Assembly: GCA_035318985.1 (NCBI GenBank)
Contig: DATHDP010000114.1
Location: 1-42,612 of the forward strand
DNA length: 42,612 bases
Direction: 5' to 3'
Source: VBAS01 sp035318985
GTDB lineage: Bacteria; Bacteroidota; Bacteroidia; Chitinophagales; Chitinophagaceae
In this document: piece by piece, positions 7,945 to 15,954 of the stretch
Layout of the letters: each line of letters starts with the position of its first letter
Position numbering within the stretch: the stretch's first letter is position 1
Translations under genes and position numbers: made by a program
The notes under the pieces: generated by a model
Seen by the model: the letters and a program-made list of their open reading frames with translations, nothing else
The model's database searches: none
Told to the model about the DNA's origin: nothing

Positions 7945-8700
7945 TCAGGTGCCCATGCTTTCTTTTTCTTTTGGCGGTTGTTTTTTGCCTTTTTGTTCTA
8001 TGGCCCGTATCAAAACTATAAGGCCAAAGACTATAGCAGCAGTGCCCAATACGGCCACTGCTATGGCCCCGGTTCCAGATCCGTTACAACCGAGAGTACA
8101 GGCAAGCGCTGCAACCACTAAAAATAAACCCAGAGCAGCGATAATGGCTAATATGATCAGAAGAGTCTGATCGGATTTTTCTTTTTCCCCTGTAATTTTT
8201 GCTGTAACATAAATGCCGATCTGTTTTTTGAATTCTTTTTTCAATACCCTTTTTTCGGAACGGGTAAGAGAGCTTTTATCCCGGTGTTCTAAAGAGGCAA
8301 GGATCTCGGCAGCTTTGGGCTTTGTTTTACTTTTTTCAACAGATGGCGAAGTACTGGCACTGATATCCGGAAAAAAAGTAGAAATATTTTCATCAGATAC
8401 TGTAAGACATACTACCAGTCCAAAAAATGATAGTGCAAATACAAAATCGCAGGTTTTTTGACGTACGTAGTAAGAGACTATTTTATATCCTGATTTGTTT
8501 TTTGATGAAGGGTAAGTTATAAATGCCAGTAAAAAAACAAATACAATAAGATATTTTAAATATTCGGGAAGATCTACTCCTATTGATACCAACTGATTAC
8601 CGGTAAACCAGGCAAGATTGAATAAAATAATGTGTGAGAAAATAATTATCAACCGGGCCTTTAAAGGATTGTTTTTTCCCCAAAGAGATAATTTTCTCAT
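7945..8700 (-). CDS. Membrane protein of unknown function inside the paaG-paaY operon
   Basis: This 251-residue protein has about five hydrophobic segments: three in residues about 17-110 and two close together near 182-228, with glycine/alanine-rich composition (AALACTLGCNGSGTGAIAVAV). A basic cytosolic loop, about residues 120-175, includes SSLTRSEKRVLKKEFKKQIGIY. The C-terminal tail is strongly charged (EQKGKKQPPKEKES). No known family was recognised. It lies 19 nt after paaI and 14 nt before paaY on the same strand, so it is presumably co-transcribed with them, but nothing in the sequence ties it to phenylacetate metabolism. Confidence 0.65.
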   Translation of the reverse strand: MRKLSLWGKNNPLKARLIIIFSHIILFNLAWFTGNQLVSIGVDLPEYLKYLIVFVFLLAFITYPSSKNKSGYKIVSYYVRQKTCDFVFALSFFGLVVCLTVSDENISTFFPDISASTSPSVEKSKTKPKAAEILASLEHRDKSSLTRSEKRVLKKEFKKQIGIYVTAKITGEKEKSDQTLLIILAIIAALGLFLVVAALACTLGCNGSGTGAIAVAVLGTAAIVFGLIVLIRAIEQKGKKQPPKEKESMGT

Positions 8701-8719
8701 ATCATTTTGTTTTGGTTAT

Positions 8720-9145
8720 TTAAACAAGAGTTTTACCGGTTCTGAAACAAGTGCCTTTAAACAAAGCCACATGTTCGCTTTTTTGGTTAACAATTGTAAT
8801 GAGATAAACGCCAGTGCTTCTTCCATTATGTACTTCTTTTGCTTCAGCCGTTAATGTATCGCCAACATTCACAGCTTTGGTAAAAGTAATAGTTACATCA
8901 AGCGCCACAGACAAATTATTGCGATTGTTGCATGCAAAAGCAAAAGCAGAATCAGCCAGGGAAAAAGGAATACCACCATGCACAATACCGAAACCATTTA
9001 CCATTTCTTTGCGAATGGTCATTTGGATCTTGCTGTAGCCTTCTTTAATATCCAGAACCTTTACATCCATCCATTGACTGAAAGCATCATGATCCATCAT
9101 TTTATCAACGACCTTTCCTGCTAACTGATCTTTCTCATTAAGCAT
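8720..9145 (-). CDS. paaI: Hydroxyphenylacetyl-CoA thioesterase PaaI
   Basis: This 141-residue hotdog-fold acyl-CoA thioesterase has the PaaI signature GFGIVHGGIPFSLADSAFAFACNN around residues 51-74, with the catalytic-loop HGG and the Asp in the following helix, and the C-terminal strand GTCFRTGK. PaaI hydrolyses ring-hydroxylated phenylacetyl-CoA side products and so protects the CoA pool. It is encoded 29 nt downstream of paaG in the same direction. Length and motif match the family. Confidence 0.9.
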   Translation of the reverse strand: MLNEKDQLAGKVVDKMMDHDAFSQWMDVKVLDIKEGYSKIQMTIRKEMVNGFGIVHGGIPFSLADSAFAFACNNRNNLSVALDVTITFTKAVNVGDTLTAEAKEVHNGRSTGVYLITIVNQKSEHVALFKGTCFRTGKTLV

Positions 9146-9174
9146 CGAATAATGATTATTGATTGTCGAATATC

Positions 9175-9948
9175 CTATTCTCCTTTGAATTTCGGAATTC
9201 TTTTTTCCAAAAATGCTTTTACTCCTTCTTTAAAATCTTCAGTAGCGGCAGCTCTTTGCTGAAGTTTATCTTCATTCTGCAGTTGTTCATAAATAGTATG
9301 CGTAGATGACCATTGTAGTTCTTTCTTAATAAAAAATAAAGCTCTTGTTGGCATCTGGGCAAGATAACTGGCAATGTTCATTGAATTTTCAGCGAAAGTT
9401 TCATCAGGAAAAACTTTATAGATCATCCCGATCCTTTCTGCTTCTGTTGCTGGCACTTTTTCACCCAGCATCATCAATGCCATTGCTTTTTGCCAACCAA
9501 TTAATCTTGGCAGGAAGAAGCTACCACCGGTATCAGGAACCAAACCAATTTTGGAAAAGGCTTGTATAAAAGAAGCGGATGACGAAGCAACAACAATATC
9601 ACAACAAATTGCCAGGTTGGCACCGGCACCCGCAGCTACACCATTGACAGCAGCGACAACTGGTTTTTCCAACTCACGAATCCGCATTACGATGGGGTTA
9701 TAATGCTCGGATAAGATTCGGTTCATACCTGGACCATTGGGATCAACAGCCTCCTCAAGGTCCTGACCAGCGGAAAATGCCTTACCTGTTCCAGTTATAT
9801 AAACACATCGAACAGTTTTACTTTTACATTCATCCAGTTTTTCCTGCATGAGCAAAGCCATTTCACGATTGAATGAGTTCAATTTATCCGGACGATTCAA
9901 TGTGATAATGCCAACCGAATTTTTTATTTCAAAAAGAATGGAACTCAT
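9175..9948 (-). CDS. paaG: Ring-1,2-epoxyphenylacetyl-CoA isomerase PaaG
   Basis: This 257-residue enoyl-CoA hydratase/isomerase (crotonase) family protein has the CoA-binding AFSAGQDLEEAV (residues about 57-68), the oxyanion-hole region AAVNGVAAGAGANLAICCDIVVAS, and an active-site Asp in GLVPDTGGSFFLPRL. PaaG converts the phenylacetyl-CoA ring epoxide to the oxepin form. Its ATG overlaps the stop of the upstream Gfo/Idh gene by one base (TAATG), suggesting translational coupling. The general crotonase PaaF is possible, but the AFSAGQDL and PDTGGSF pattern and the paaI neighbour favour PaaG. Confidence 0.88.
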   Translation of the reverse strand: MSSILFEIKNSVGIITLNRPDKLNSFNREMALLMQEKLDECKSKTVRCVYITGTGKAFSAGQDLEEAVDPNGPGMNRILSEHYNPIVMRIRELEKPVVAAVNGVAAGAGANLAICCDIVVASSSASFIQAFSKIGLVPDTGGSFFLPRLIGWQKAMALMMLGEKVPATEAERIGMIYKVFPDETFAENSMNIASYLAQMPTRALFFIKKELQWSSTHTIYEQLQNEDKLQQRAAATEDFKEGVKAFLEKRIPKFKGE

Positions 9949-11258
9949 TAAATATATTTTGTTTTACCTGGCACAGCGATCGGATAATAACCATCAGTAT
10001 CTGGTAAAGTTGGTGGCATTGCATCCCAGGCAAACTCTTTTGGCATTATATTCAAACCAGCGTTCATTAATTTATCCCACTCCAATACTTGCCCCGAATA
10101 AGTTGCCATTCTTCCCATGATCGCAGTCATTGTGCTATGCGCCCCGTATTCTGCATTATTAAATTTGTATTCACCTTTTGCAATAGCTGCAAATAATTCA
10201 TCATGCTCTGTTTGATAAGGATCGTTTTCTCCTTTTTTGTCAAATTGAAATAATACTTTTCCGGAATGATCTTTAATGTTTGCAGCGCCACAGAAAATTT
10301 TTCCTTTTGTGCCGGTCAATAACTCATCCACTTTACTCATGGTGCCGGGAATGTGACGGCATTGGCTGTTTAATATAGAACCATCTGCATATTGAAACTC
10401 TACATAATGATGATCAAAAATTTCACCATACTCTTTTCCTTTTCTTACTTGCCTGCCACCCATACCTTGTGCTTTTATAGGATGACCACCTTTGAACCAG
10501 TTGATCACATCCATATTATGTATGTGCTGCTCTACAATATGATCACCGCATAACCAAACAAAATAATACCAGTTACGCATTTGGTATTCCATTTCTGTTT
10601 GTTCGGGTTTCCTCATATTTACCCAAACACCATCATTATTCCACCATGCTTGTGCTGAAGTGATATCACCGATCAAATCTTTTTTAGCATATAACTCACG
10701 ATATGAATTTTGATAATGCCGTTGCAAACCAACAACCACATTTAATTTTTTTTGTTTGGCGATCTCTGCTGCATCTAACACTCTTTTTATTCCAGCCGGG
10801 TCTGTGGCAACAGGTTTCTCCATAAAAATTTGTTTGCCTTGTTTCACTGCTTCTTCAAAATGAATAGGACGGAACCCAGGAGGTGTGGTTAAGATCACCA
10901 CATCTGCATGAGCCATTGCTTTTTTATAAGCGTCGAATCCAACATATTTTCTTTCTTCCGGCACATCGATCCTGCTTTTAATATTATTATCACCCGTCAT
11001 GTCTTTAAAAGAGTTATCGATCCTGTCGCGGAAAGCATCAGCCATTGCAACCAATTTTACATTTTGCTTTGTAGAAAGGGCTTGCGTAGCTGCGCCAGTG
11101 CCACGGCCTCCGCAACCGACCAATGCAACTTTGATCGTATCATCTGCACCGCTGAAAAAATTTGCCCTTGACAATAATGGCGTTGCCATCATTCCGCCCG
11201 TGATCACTGCAGAAGTTTTTACAAAATCGCGGCGGGAATTCTTATTTTCTGTATTCAT
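9948..11258 (-). CDS. Gfo/Idh/MocA family oxidoreductase with Tat signal
   Basis: This 436-residue NAD(P)-dependent dehydrogenase-like protein has an N-terminal twin-arginine signal (SRRDFVKTSAVITGG), the nucleotide-binding motif VALVGCGGRGTGAATQ near residues 44-59, the conserved EKPVATDP (about 144-151), and a C-terminal alpha/beta domain with GDHIVEQHIHNMDVINW. Tat-exported Gfo/Idh proteins are common in Bacteroidota and act on sugars or sugar-like compounds, but the substrate cannot be told from sequence. It lies between a SUMF1-like gene (13 nt gap) and paaG (1-nt overlap), so it is part of the operon that ends in paaY. Confidence 0.88.
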   Translation of the reverse strand: MNTENKNSRRDFVKTSAVITGGMMATPLLSRANFFSGADDTIKVALVGCGGRGTGAATQALSTKQNVKLVAMADAFRDRIDNSFKDMTGDNNIKSRIDVPEERKYVGFDAYKKAMAHADVVILTTPPGFRPIHFEEAVKQGKQIFMEKPVATDPAGIKRVLDAAEIAKQKKLNVVVGLQRHYQNSYRELYAKKDLIGDITSAQAWWNNDGVWVNMRKPEQTEMEYQMRNWYYFVWLCGDHIVEQHIHNMDVINWFKGGHPIKAQGMGGRQVRKGKEYGEIFDHHYVEFQYADGSILNSQCRHIPGTMSKVDELLTGTKGKIFCGAANIKDHSGKVLFQFDKKGENDPYQTEHDELFAAIAKGEYKFNNAEYGAHSTMTAIMGRMATYSGQVLEWDKLMNAGLNIMPKEFAWDAMPPTLPDTDGYYPIAVPGKTKYI

Positions 11259-11271
11259 AAAAAAGTGTTTT

Positions 11272-12237
11272 TTAATTTGAGAGATATAAGGTAAAGAATT
11301 TTTCTATTTCATCCGCCGATGGTTGCTTTAAAGGCCTGACTAACCTGAAACCGGCAAACGGCGCATCGGTCAGCCACCATTTACTTTTTGGTATTTGCGG
11401 ATCACGTTTGTTCCATTCGGGTAACCATTTTGTCCTATTCGCACAACGAAGTTCGGTTGCTCCGTCAACATAAGAACCGCCTTTTAATAGTCTTGGATGA
11501 CGGCTTGTGGGTTTTAATTCAGGATCAGCATTCACATCTTTCATTATGGTAAAATAATTTTCATCATATTGATCCATCACCCATTCACTTACATTTCCGA
11601 GCATATCATATAACCCAAATGCATTTGGTTGCAACTGTCCAACTTTATGATATGCAGCGTTACTGTTTTTATTATACCAGGCATATTTTTCAAGATCGCT
11701 TTCATTGTTTCCAAAAAAATATGCTGAGGAAGAACCGGCACGACACGCATATTCCCATTCGGCTTCAGTTGGCAGGCGATAAAAAATTCCTGTTTTATTA
11801 TATAGCCACCTGCAATACATCACTCCTGTTCTTTGTTGCATACTGTTTACAGGAAAACCTCCTTCACGACCCATATCCCAACTAAGATCGATGTACTGGG
11901 GGCTTGGCCTGGTTATGGCATCAGCACCTAAATTCTGACTGGTATTGGCATCTTTAAAAAAAATATCAAACTCATCATGAGTCACTTCATAAATGCCCAT
12001 CCAAAATGGAGAAATAGAAAAAATTTTTTGCGGGCCTTCGTCTGCATTTCTTCCTTTTTCATTTTCCGGGCTTCCCATTGTAAAACTTCCACCTTTGACG
12101 GGAACCATTTTAAATTTTAATGGGGAACCGGGAATTGATTGTTCGTATGCTTTGAAGGATGTATCTGTTTTTTGTGATACGGCTTTTTGTTGAGCAAGTA
12201 TAAAAAGAATATAAAGTATAAACAGTCTTTTATTCAT
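11272..12237 (-). CDS. SUMF1/FGE-sulfatase-domain protein without the catalytic cysteine pair
   Basis: This 321-residue exported protein has a signal peptide (MNKRLFILYILFILAQQKAVSQ) and a formylglycine-generating-enzyme-like fold: GGSFTMGSPENEKGRNADEGP, YEVTHDEFDIFF, RLPTEAEWEYACRAG, NAFGLYDMLGNVSEWVMD, LLKGGSYVDG and APFAGFRLVR. True FGE enzymes have a CxxxxC pair before the final segment; here the corresponding stretch reads ELRCANRTKWLPEW with a single Cys, so sulfatase maturation is unlikely. No sulfatase gene is nearby. The frame is open to 12327; the ATG at 12237 gives the signal peptide and removes overlap with apbE. It lies between apbE and the Gfo/Idh gene. Confidence 0.82.
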   Translation of the reverse strand: MNKRLFILYILFILAQQKAVSQKTDTSFKAYEQSIPGSPLKFKMVPVKGGSFTMGSPENEKGRNADEGPQKIFSISPFWMGIYEVTHDEFDIFFKDANTSQNLGADAITRPSPQYIDLSWDMGREGGFPVNSMQQRTGVMYCRWLYNKTGIFYRLPTEAEWEYACRAGSSSAYFFGNNESDLEKYAWYNKNSNAAYHKVGQLQPNAFGLYDMLGNVSEWVMDQYDENYFTIMKDVNADPELKPTSRHPRLLKGGSYVDGATELRCANRTKWLPEWNKRDPQIPKSKWWLTDAPFAGFRLVRPLKQPSADEIEKFFTLYLSN

Positions 12238-12259
12238 ATGGCATCGCAAGTTAGCAAAG

Positions 12260-13258
12260 TCAGGGTTGTTTCTTTTGAAAATACTTGTCAAAACTTTTTG
12301 ATTTATAAGTGACGATCTTTTCACCATTCACTGTTGCAATAAGTATTGACGCATGTTCTTTTTTAGCAAGTTTCAATGCCTTTTTTATTGATAAAATGCT
12401 ACAGGTTGTTGCAAGCCAGTCAGCATCGGAGCCATATTTTGTAATTACAGTTACATTGCGTTGCGAAGTAACTCCATAACCAGTTCGTGGGTCAATAATA
12501 TGCGAATATTTTATTCCATTATGAATTGTGTAACGATAAACATCTCCTGAAGTAGAGACAGCAAAATTTTTCAGTTCCAGTTTTTTATCCCATATCTCAG
12601 TTTCATTTTCTGGCAGATTGATGCCAATAGTCCAGCCGTCTTTTCCAGGAGGTGCGTCACTCATAACGATATCGCCGCTTGCATCAACTAATGCTATGTT
12701 TATATTTTTAGTTTTCAAAAAATCAATTACTCTTTGAGCAACATAGCCGGGCACAATACCTCCAAAATCGAAACGGATACCCGGTTTCTTAAATGAAATT
12801 GTTTTTGACCTTTCGTTGATAATAAGGTTTTTAAAACCAGTTAGATCTTTTGTTGCTTTTATTTCAGCTTCTGATGGGAACCTACTTTCTTTTTTTGCTT
12901 TTCTCCATAATTGTGTTAATGCGCCGATGGTGATGTCAAATGTTTTAGAAGATCTTTTCCATGCATCTTTTGATCTTATGATCATTGAAAATAATTCATC
13001 AGAAACTTTTAAATCTGTTTGATTTGTTTGTAAAGCAAGTTTACCTACTTCACTTTCAGAACTATAATCACTGAAAATATTATTGAGGGAGTCAACAATT
13101 AAAAAACATTCTTTTGCCAGCGACACGGCTTTCACAGAATCTGTATGATAAAAAATTATATTGAACGACGAACCCATCTTGTTCTCTGAAAATTCAAATC
13201 TTTTCAGTTGGGCTGAAAGAGTGAATGGCAACGACAAAAGAAAAATCAATCGCAACAT
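12260..13258 (-). CDS. apbE: FAD:protein FMN transferase (ApbE family)
   Basis: This 332-residue ApbE-family flavin transferase, exported via a short N-terminal signal (MLRLIFLLSLPFTLSAQ), would attach FMN to Thr of client proteins. Recognisable parts are KMGSSFNIIFY, a central FDFGGIVPGYVAQRVIDFL, ALVDASGDIVM, STSGDVYRY, SHIIDPRTGYG and the metal-binding SDADWLATTCSIL. The usual GGIAKGYAVD motif has Lys replaced by Pro here (GGIVPGY), which is unusual. It heads the operon that runs through SUMF1-like, Gfo/Idh and paaG to paaY. No Rnf/Nqr client genes are in the window. Confidence 0.85.
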   Translation of the reverse strand: MLRLIFLLSLPFTLSAQLKRFEFSENKMGSSFNIIFYHTDSVKAVSLAKECFLIVDSLNNIFSDYSSESEVGKLALQTNQTDLKVSDELFSMIIRSKDAWKRSSKTFDITIGALTQLWRKAKKESRFPSEAEIKATKDLTGFKNLIINERSKTISFKKPGIRFDFGGIVPGYVAQRVIDFLKTKNINIALVDASGDIVMSDAPPGKDGWTIGINLPENETEIWDKKLELKNFAVSTSGDVYRYTIHNGIKYSHIIDPRTGYGVTSQRNVTVITKYGSDADWLATTCSILSIKKALKLAKKEHASILIATVNGEKIVTYKSKSFDKYFQKKQP

Positions 13259-13299
13259 GAACGGGATGTCTTACATTTAAGTTCTCAAGATAAAAGTTT

Positions 13300-14223
13300 A
13301 TGGAACGCAGAAAATTTATCCGCAATAGTTTTTTAACCGGCGCTGCAGTTGTCACCGCCAGTCAATCGTTTGCAGGAAATAAAAATGAAGTTTCTTTAAC
13401 AGAAGCCAGGCCCTTTAATCTTCCTTATGCTTTTCATGATGGCATGTTTAAAAATAACGGAGGTGAAGATTTTCTTGACCAGATAAAATGGGCACATGAC
13501 CAGGGCTTTAGCGCTATAGAAGATAATGGTATGATGGAAAGACCCATCGATCAGCAAAAAAAGATCGGTGATCTTCTCGCTAAACTTGGAATGAGAATGG
13601 GAGTGTTTGTAATTACTTCAGATAGCTGGCATTGGAAAACATCATTGACAACAGGCAAACAGGAATTTACAGATCGGATGATCAAGGATTGCAAAGAAGC
13701 TGTTGAAGTTGCGAAACGTTGCAACGCAAAATGGATGACAGTTGTTCCGGGTAATTATGAAAGGAGCTTATCATTCGATATGCAAACTGCCAATGTAATA
13801 ACCGCATTGAAAAAAGGGGCTGCAATATTAGAGCCGGCCGGATTAGTGATGGTACTGGAATCACTAAGTGATAATCCCGATCTGTTTTTGCGTCACACAG
13901 ATCAAGCCTTTATGATCTGCAAAGCGGTTGGAAGCCCTGCTTGTAAATTTTTATTTGATATGTATCATATGCAACGCAACGAAGGGAATATCATTGCTAA
14001 TATTGATAAAGTATGGGATGAAACCGGGTATTTCCAAATTGGAGATAACCCAGGAAGAAAAGAGCCCGGGACTGGTGAAATGAATTATAAAAATATCTTC
14101 AAACACATTTACGATAAAGGATACAAAGGGATTTTAGGAATGGAACATGGTAATTCCATTGCCGGCAAAGAAGGCGAAATGGCTTTGATAAAAGCTTATC
14201 GGGATGCGGATTCTTTTAAATAA
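13300..14223 (+). CDS. Hydroxypyruvate isomerase-like TIM-barrel protein with Tat signal
   Basis: This 307-residue xylose-isomerase-like TIM barrel (AP endonuclease 2/hydroxypyruvate isomerase family) follows a Tat-type signal (ERRKFIRNSFLTGAAVV). Metal and active-site features in order are MVLESLSDN, FLFDMYHMQRNEGN, FQIGDNPGRKEPGTGEMNY and ILGMEHGNS, matching the Hyi family. It probably isomerises a short keto-acid or ketose in the periplasm; the exact substrate is not deducible. It is divergent from apbE across a 41-nt gap and may share regulation with that operon, which also contains a Tat-exported Gfo/Idh protein. Confidence 0.83.
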   Translation: MERRKFIRNSFLTGAAVVTASQSFAGNKNEVSLTEARPFNLPYAFHDGMFKNNGGEDFLDQIKWAHDQGFSAIEDNGMMERPIDQQKKIGDLLAKLGMRMGVFVITSDSWHWKTSLTTGKQEFTDRMIKDCKEAVEVAKRCNAKWMTVVPGNYERSLSFDMQTANVITALKKGAAILEPAGLVMVLESLSDNPDLFLRHTDQAFMICKAVGSPACKFLFDMYHMQRNEGNIIANIDKVWDETGYFQIGDNPGRKEPGTGEMNYKNIFKHIYDKGYKGILGMEHGNSIAGKEGEMALIKAYRDADSFK

Positions 14224-14229
14224 GGTTTA

Positions 14230-15363
14230 TTAGTCTAACGTTACATCATAAAGCTTATAGCCCTTTAATTCATAAGTAGACAATACAGTTTGTGCTGACA
14301 AGGCTTCTTTGATACCAGGGACAAGATCTTCCATTTCTAATCTCAAAAATGTCATTGCCTGTCCGCATACAATAATTTTTGCTCCGAAATTTTGGAGGTC
14401 TTTTATCATAGTGATATTGGGATTATCGATCCCATATTTTCTTTTGTACTTTTCATTGTTAAGAAAAGCAAACAAGGCACCTGCATGAACGATTACGACC
14501 AGGTCAATATTTTTCTGCGGAACTCCAGCGGCCACATGCAAATTTACTTTACGGGCAACTTCACCTATTCCCCCATTAATTTCATTTTTAGCAGTTGCTT
14601 CCTGCCCTTTTGCAGCAAATGCAGTTAGCTCCATCAATAATTTGTATTTCATTTTTGGGTCTGCAGGCTCTGTAACATTTTGTACAGGAGCCACGCCGGC
14701 CCAGTTATAACCTTTGATCGCCGGGAACATCATTTGGTATTTGGTATCATTCGTGTAGGTAGACATCAGCGGCTGTATTTTACCGTATACAGAATTTGCA
14801 AGGTATTTATCAAGAAGCGACTGCGCTTCTTCGTTAGTGAGACTATCGGTTTTATCTTTTTTAAACTTTTCTATAAACTCAGTATAATCTTTTTTGGATT
14901 GAGTAACAGCCGAAGTATCAAAAAATGCAGCAGAAACTTTTTTTCTGAATGATAATTGGTTGTAGGCTGTTGAATACTCCTGTTTAAATACCTGGTCAAA
15001 TGATCCAGGCTTTTCTTTGTCTTTGATCATAGCAAGATCATAACTCCTAAGTGCCATTTCACCCGATTTGTTGTCATTTTTTTTCCGAAGAGAGTCAATT
15101 GCGTCAAGAGAGTTTTTAAAATTATGCGCCAACGCATTATAATCAGCCTGTTTTTGCCAATCTTTCTTGTTGTCTGCAGAAAAATTATTAATAACCTTTT
15201 CTGCAAGAGATGGTATGGCTTTATCTACAGCAGCAGGATCATTATAAAGAGTAGAAGAAAAATAAAATTTCTGATTGGCCGTGCTATCTTCTGGCTTTGG
15301 CTGACCAAGTGATGCGATCGCACAAGTGCAGCAAATCAGGATGGTAAATAATAATTGTTTCAT
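14230..15363 (-). CDS. Exported protein with C-terminal DsrE-like domain
   Basis: This 377-residue protein has a signal peptide (MKQLLFTILICCTCAIASLG), a long helical, Lys/Asp-rich N-terminal region (about residues 25-200) of no recognised family, and a C-terminal DsrE/DsrF-like sulfur-relay fold: NIDLVVIVHAGALFAFL, NITMIKDLQNFGAKIIVCGQAM, and an end resembling YchN-like proteins. The Cys in IIVCGQA occupies the place where DsrE-type proteins have their reactive Cys, though export argues for a role outside classical tRNA thiolation. It is encoded 90 nt downstream of paaD on the same strand and converges on the TIM-barrel gene with 6 nt between them. Confidence 0.72.
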   Translation of the reverse strand: MKQLLFTILICCTCAIASLGQPKPEDSTANQKFYFSSTLYNDPAAVDKAIPSLAEKVINNFSADNKKDWQKQADYNALAHNFKNSLDAIDSLRKKNDNKSGEMALRSYDLAMIKDKEKPGSFDQVFKQEYSTAYNQLSFRKKVSAAFFDTSAVTQSKKDYTEFIEKFKKDKTDSLTNEEAQSLLDKYLANSVYGKIQPLMSTYTNDTKYQMMFPAIKGYNWAGVAPVQNVTEPADPKMKYKLLMELTAFAAKGQEATAKNEINGGIGEVARKVNLHVAAGVPQKNIDLVVIVHAGALFAFLNNEKYKRKYGIDNPNITMIKDLQNFGAKIIVCGQAMTFLRLEMEDLVPGIKEALSAQTVLSTYELKGYKLYDVTLD

Positions 15364-15453
15364 AATTAGTGGTTGTGTGGTGGAATAAGATTTGAAGTCA
15401 GTAAAAATTATTTCTTTGAATATACAGATTCCAAGTAAAAATTCAGGTGAAAT

Positions 15454-15954
15454 TTAATGACACTTAAAGTAATCGAATGGCTCTTTGCAATCATCACATT
15501 GGTACAATGCTTTGCAGGCAGTAGAACCAAATTCGCTGATGCGATGTGTATGATAAGAATTACAATGTGGACATTGCACGGCTTCAGCAGCAGCAAATAA
15601 TTTCTGATCGCAAACCTGTTGTTTAGGATTTGGTGGAGCGATCCCGTATTCTTTTAATTTTCTTTTTCCTTCATCACTCATCCATTCTGTTGTCCAAACT
15701 GGCGAAAGTGCCTGTGTGACCTTTACTTTTTTAAAACCAAGAGTAGCTAATTGGATCTTTATAGTAGCTGTGATCATGTCCATGGCGGGGCAACCCGTGT
15801 AAGTGGGAGTAATGATTACTTCTAATTCTTCATCATTCATTTTGACATCTCTTACAATGCCAAGATCAATGATCGACAATACTGGTACTTCCGGATCGTT
15901 GATCTCTTCCAGGTAAGAATAAATAGTTTGTTTATCTATTTGATGTGTTGTCAT
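15454..15954 (-). CDS. paaD: Phenylacetyl-CoA epoxidase accessory protein PaaD
   Basis: This 166-residue PaaD has an N-terminal MIP18/DUF59 domain (DPEVPVLSIIDLGIVRDV, TPTYTGCPAMDMI) and a C-terminal zinc-ribbon-like region with paired cysteines (CPHC near 128-131, CDDC near 153-156, plus single Cys residues). PaaD is needed for Fe-S or diiron cofactor assembly of the PaaABCE epoxidase. Its ATG overlaps the stop of the CPBP protease gene (ATGA), so the two are translationally coupled. Elsewhere paaD directly follows paaC; here the CPBP gene lies between them. Confidence 0.93.
   Translation of the reverse strand: MTTHQIDKQTIYSYLEEINDPEVPVLSIIDLGIVRDVKMNDEELEVIITPTYTGCPAMDMITATIKIQLATLGFKKVKVTQALSPVWTTEWMSDEGKRKLKEYGIAPPNPKQQVCDQKLFAAAEAVQCPHCNSYHTHRISEFGSTACKALYQCDDCKEPFDYFKCH

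Noticed and set aside
11272..12237. Sulfatase-maturation system
   Set aside because: The FGE cysteine pair is missing and there is no sulfatase gene in the window.
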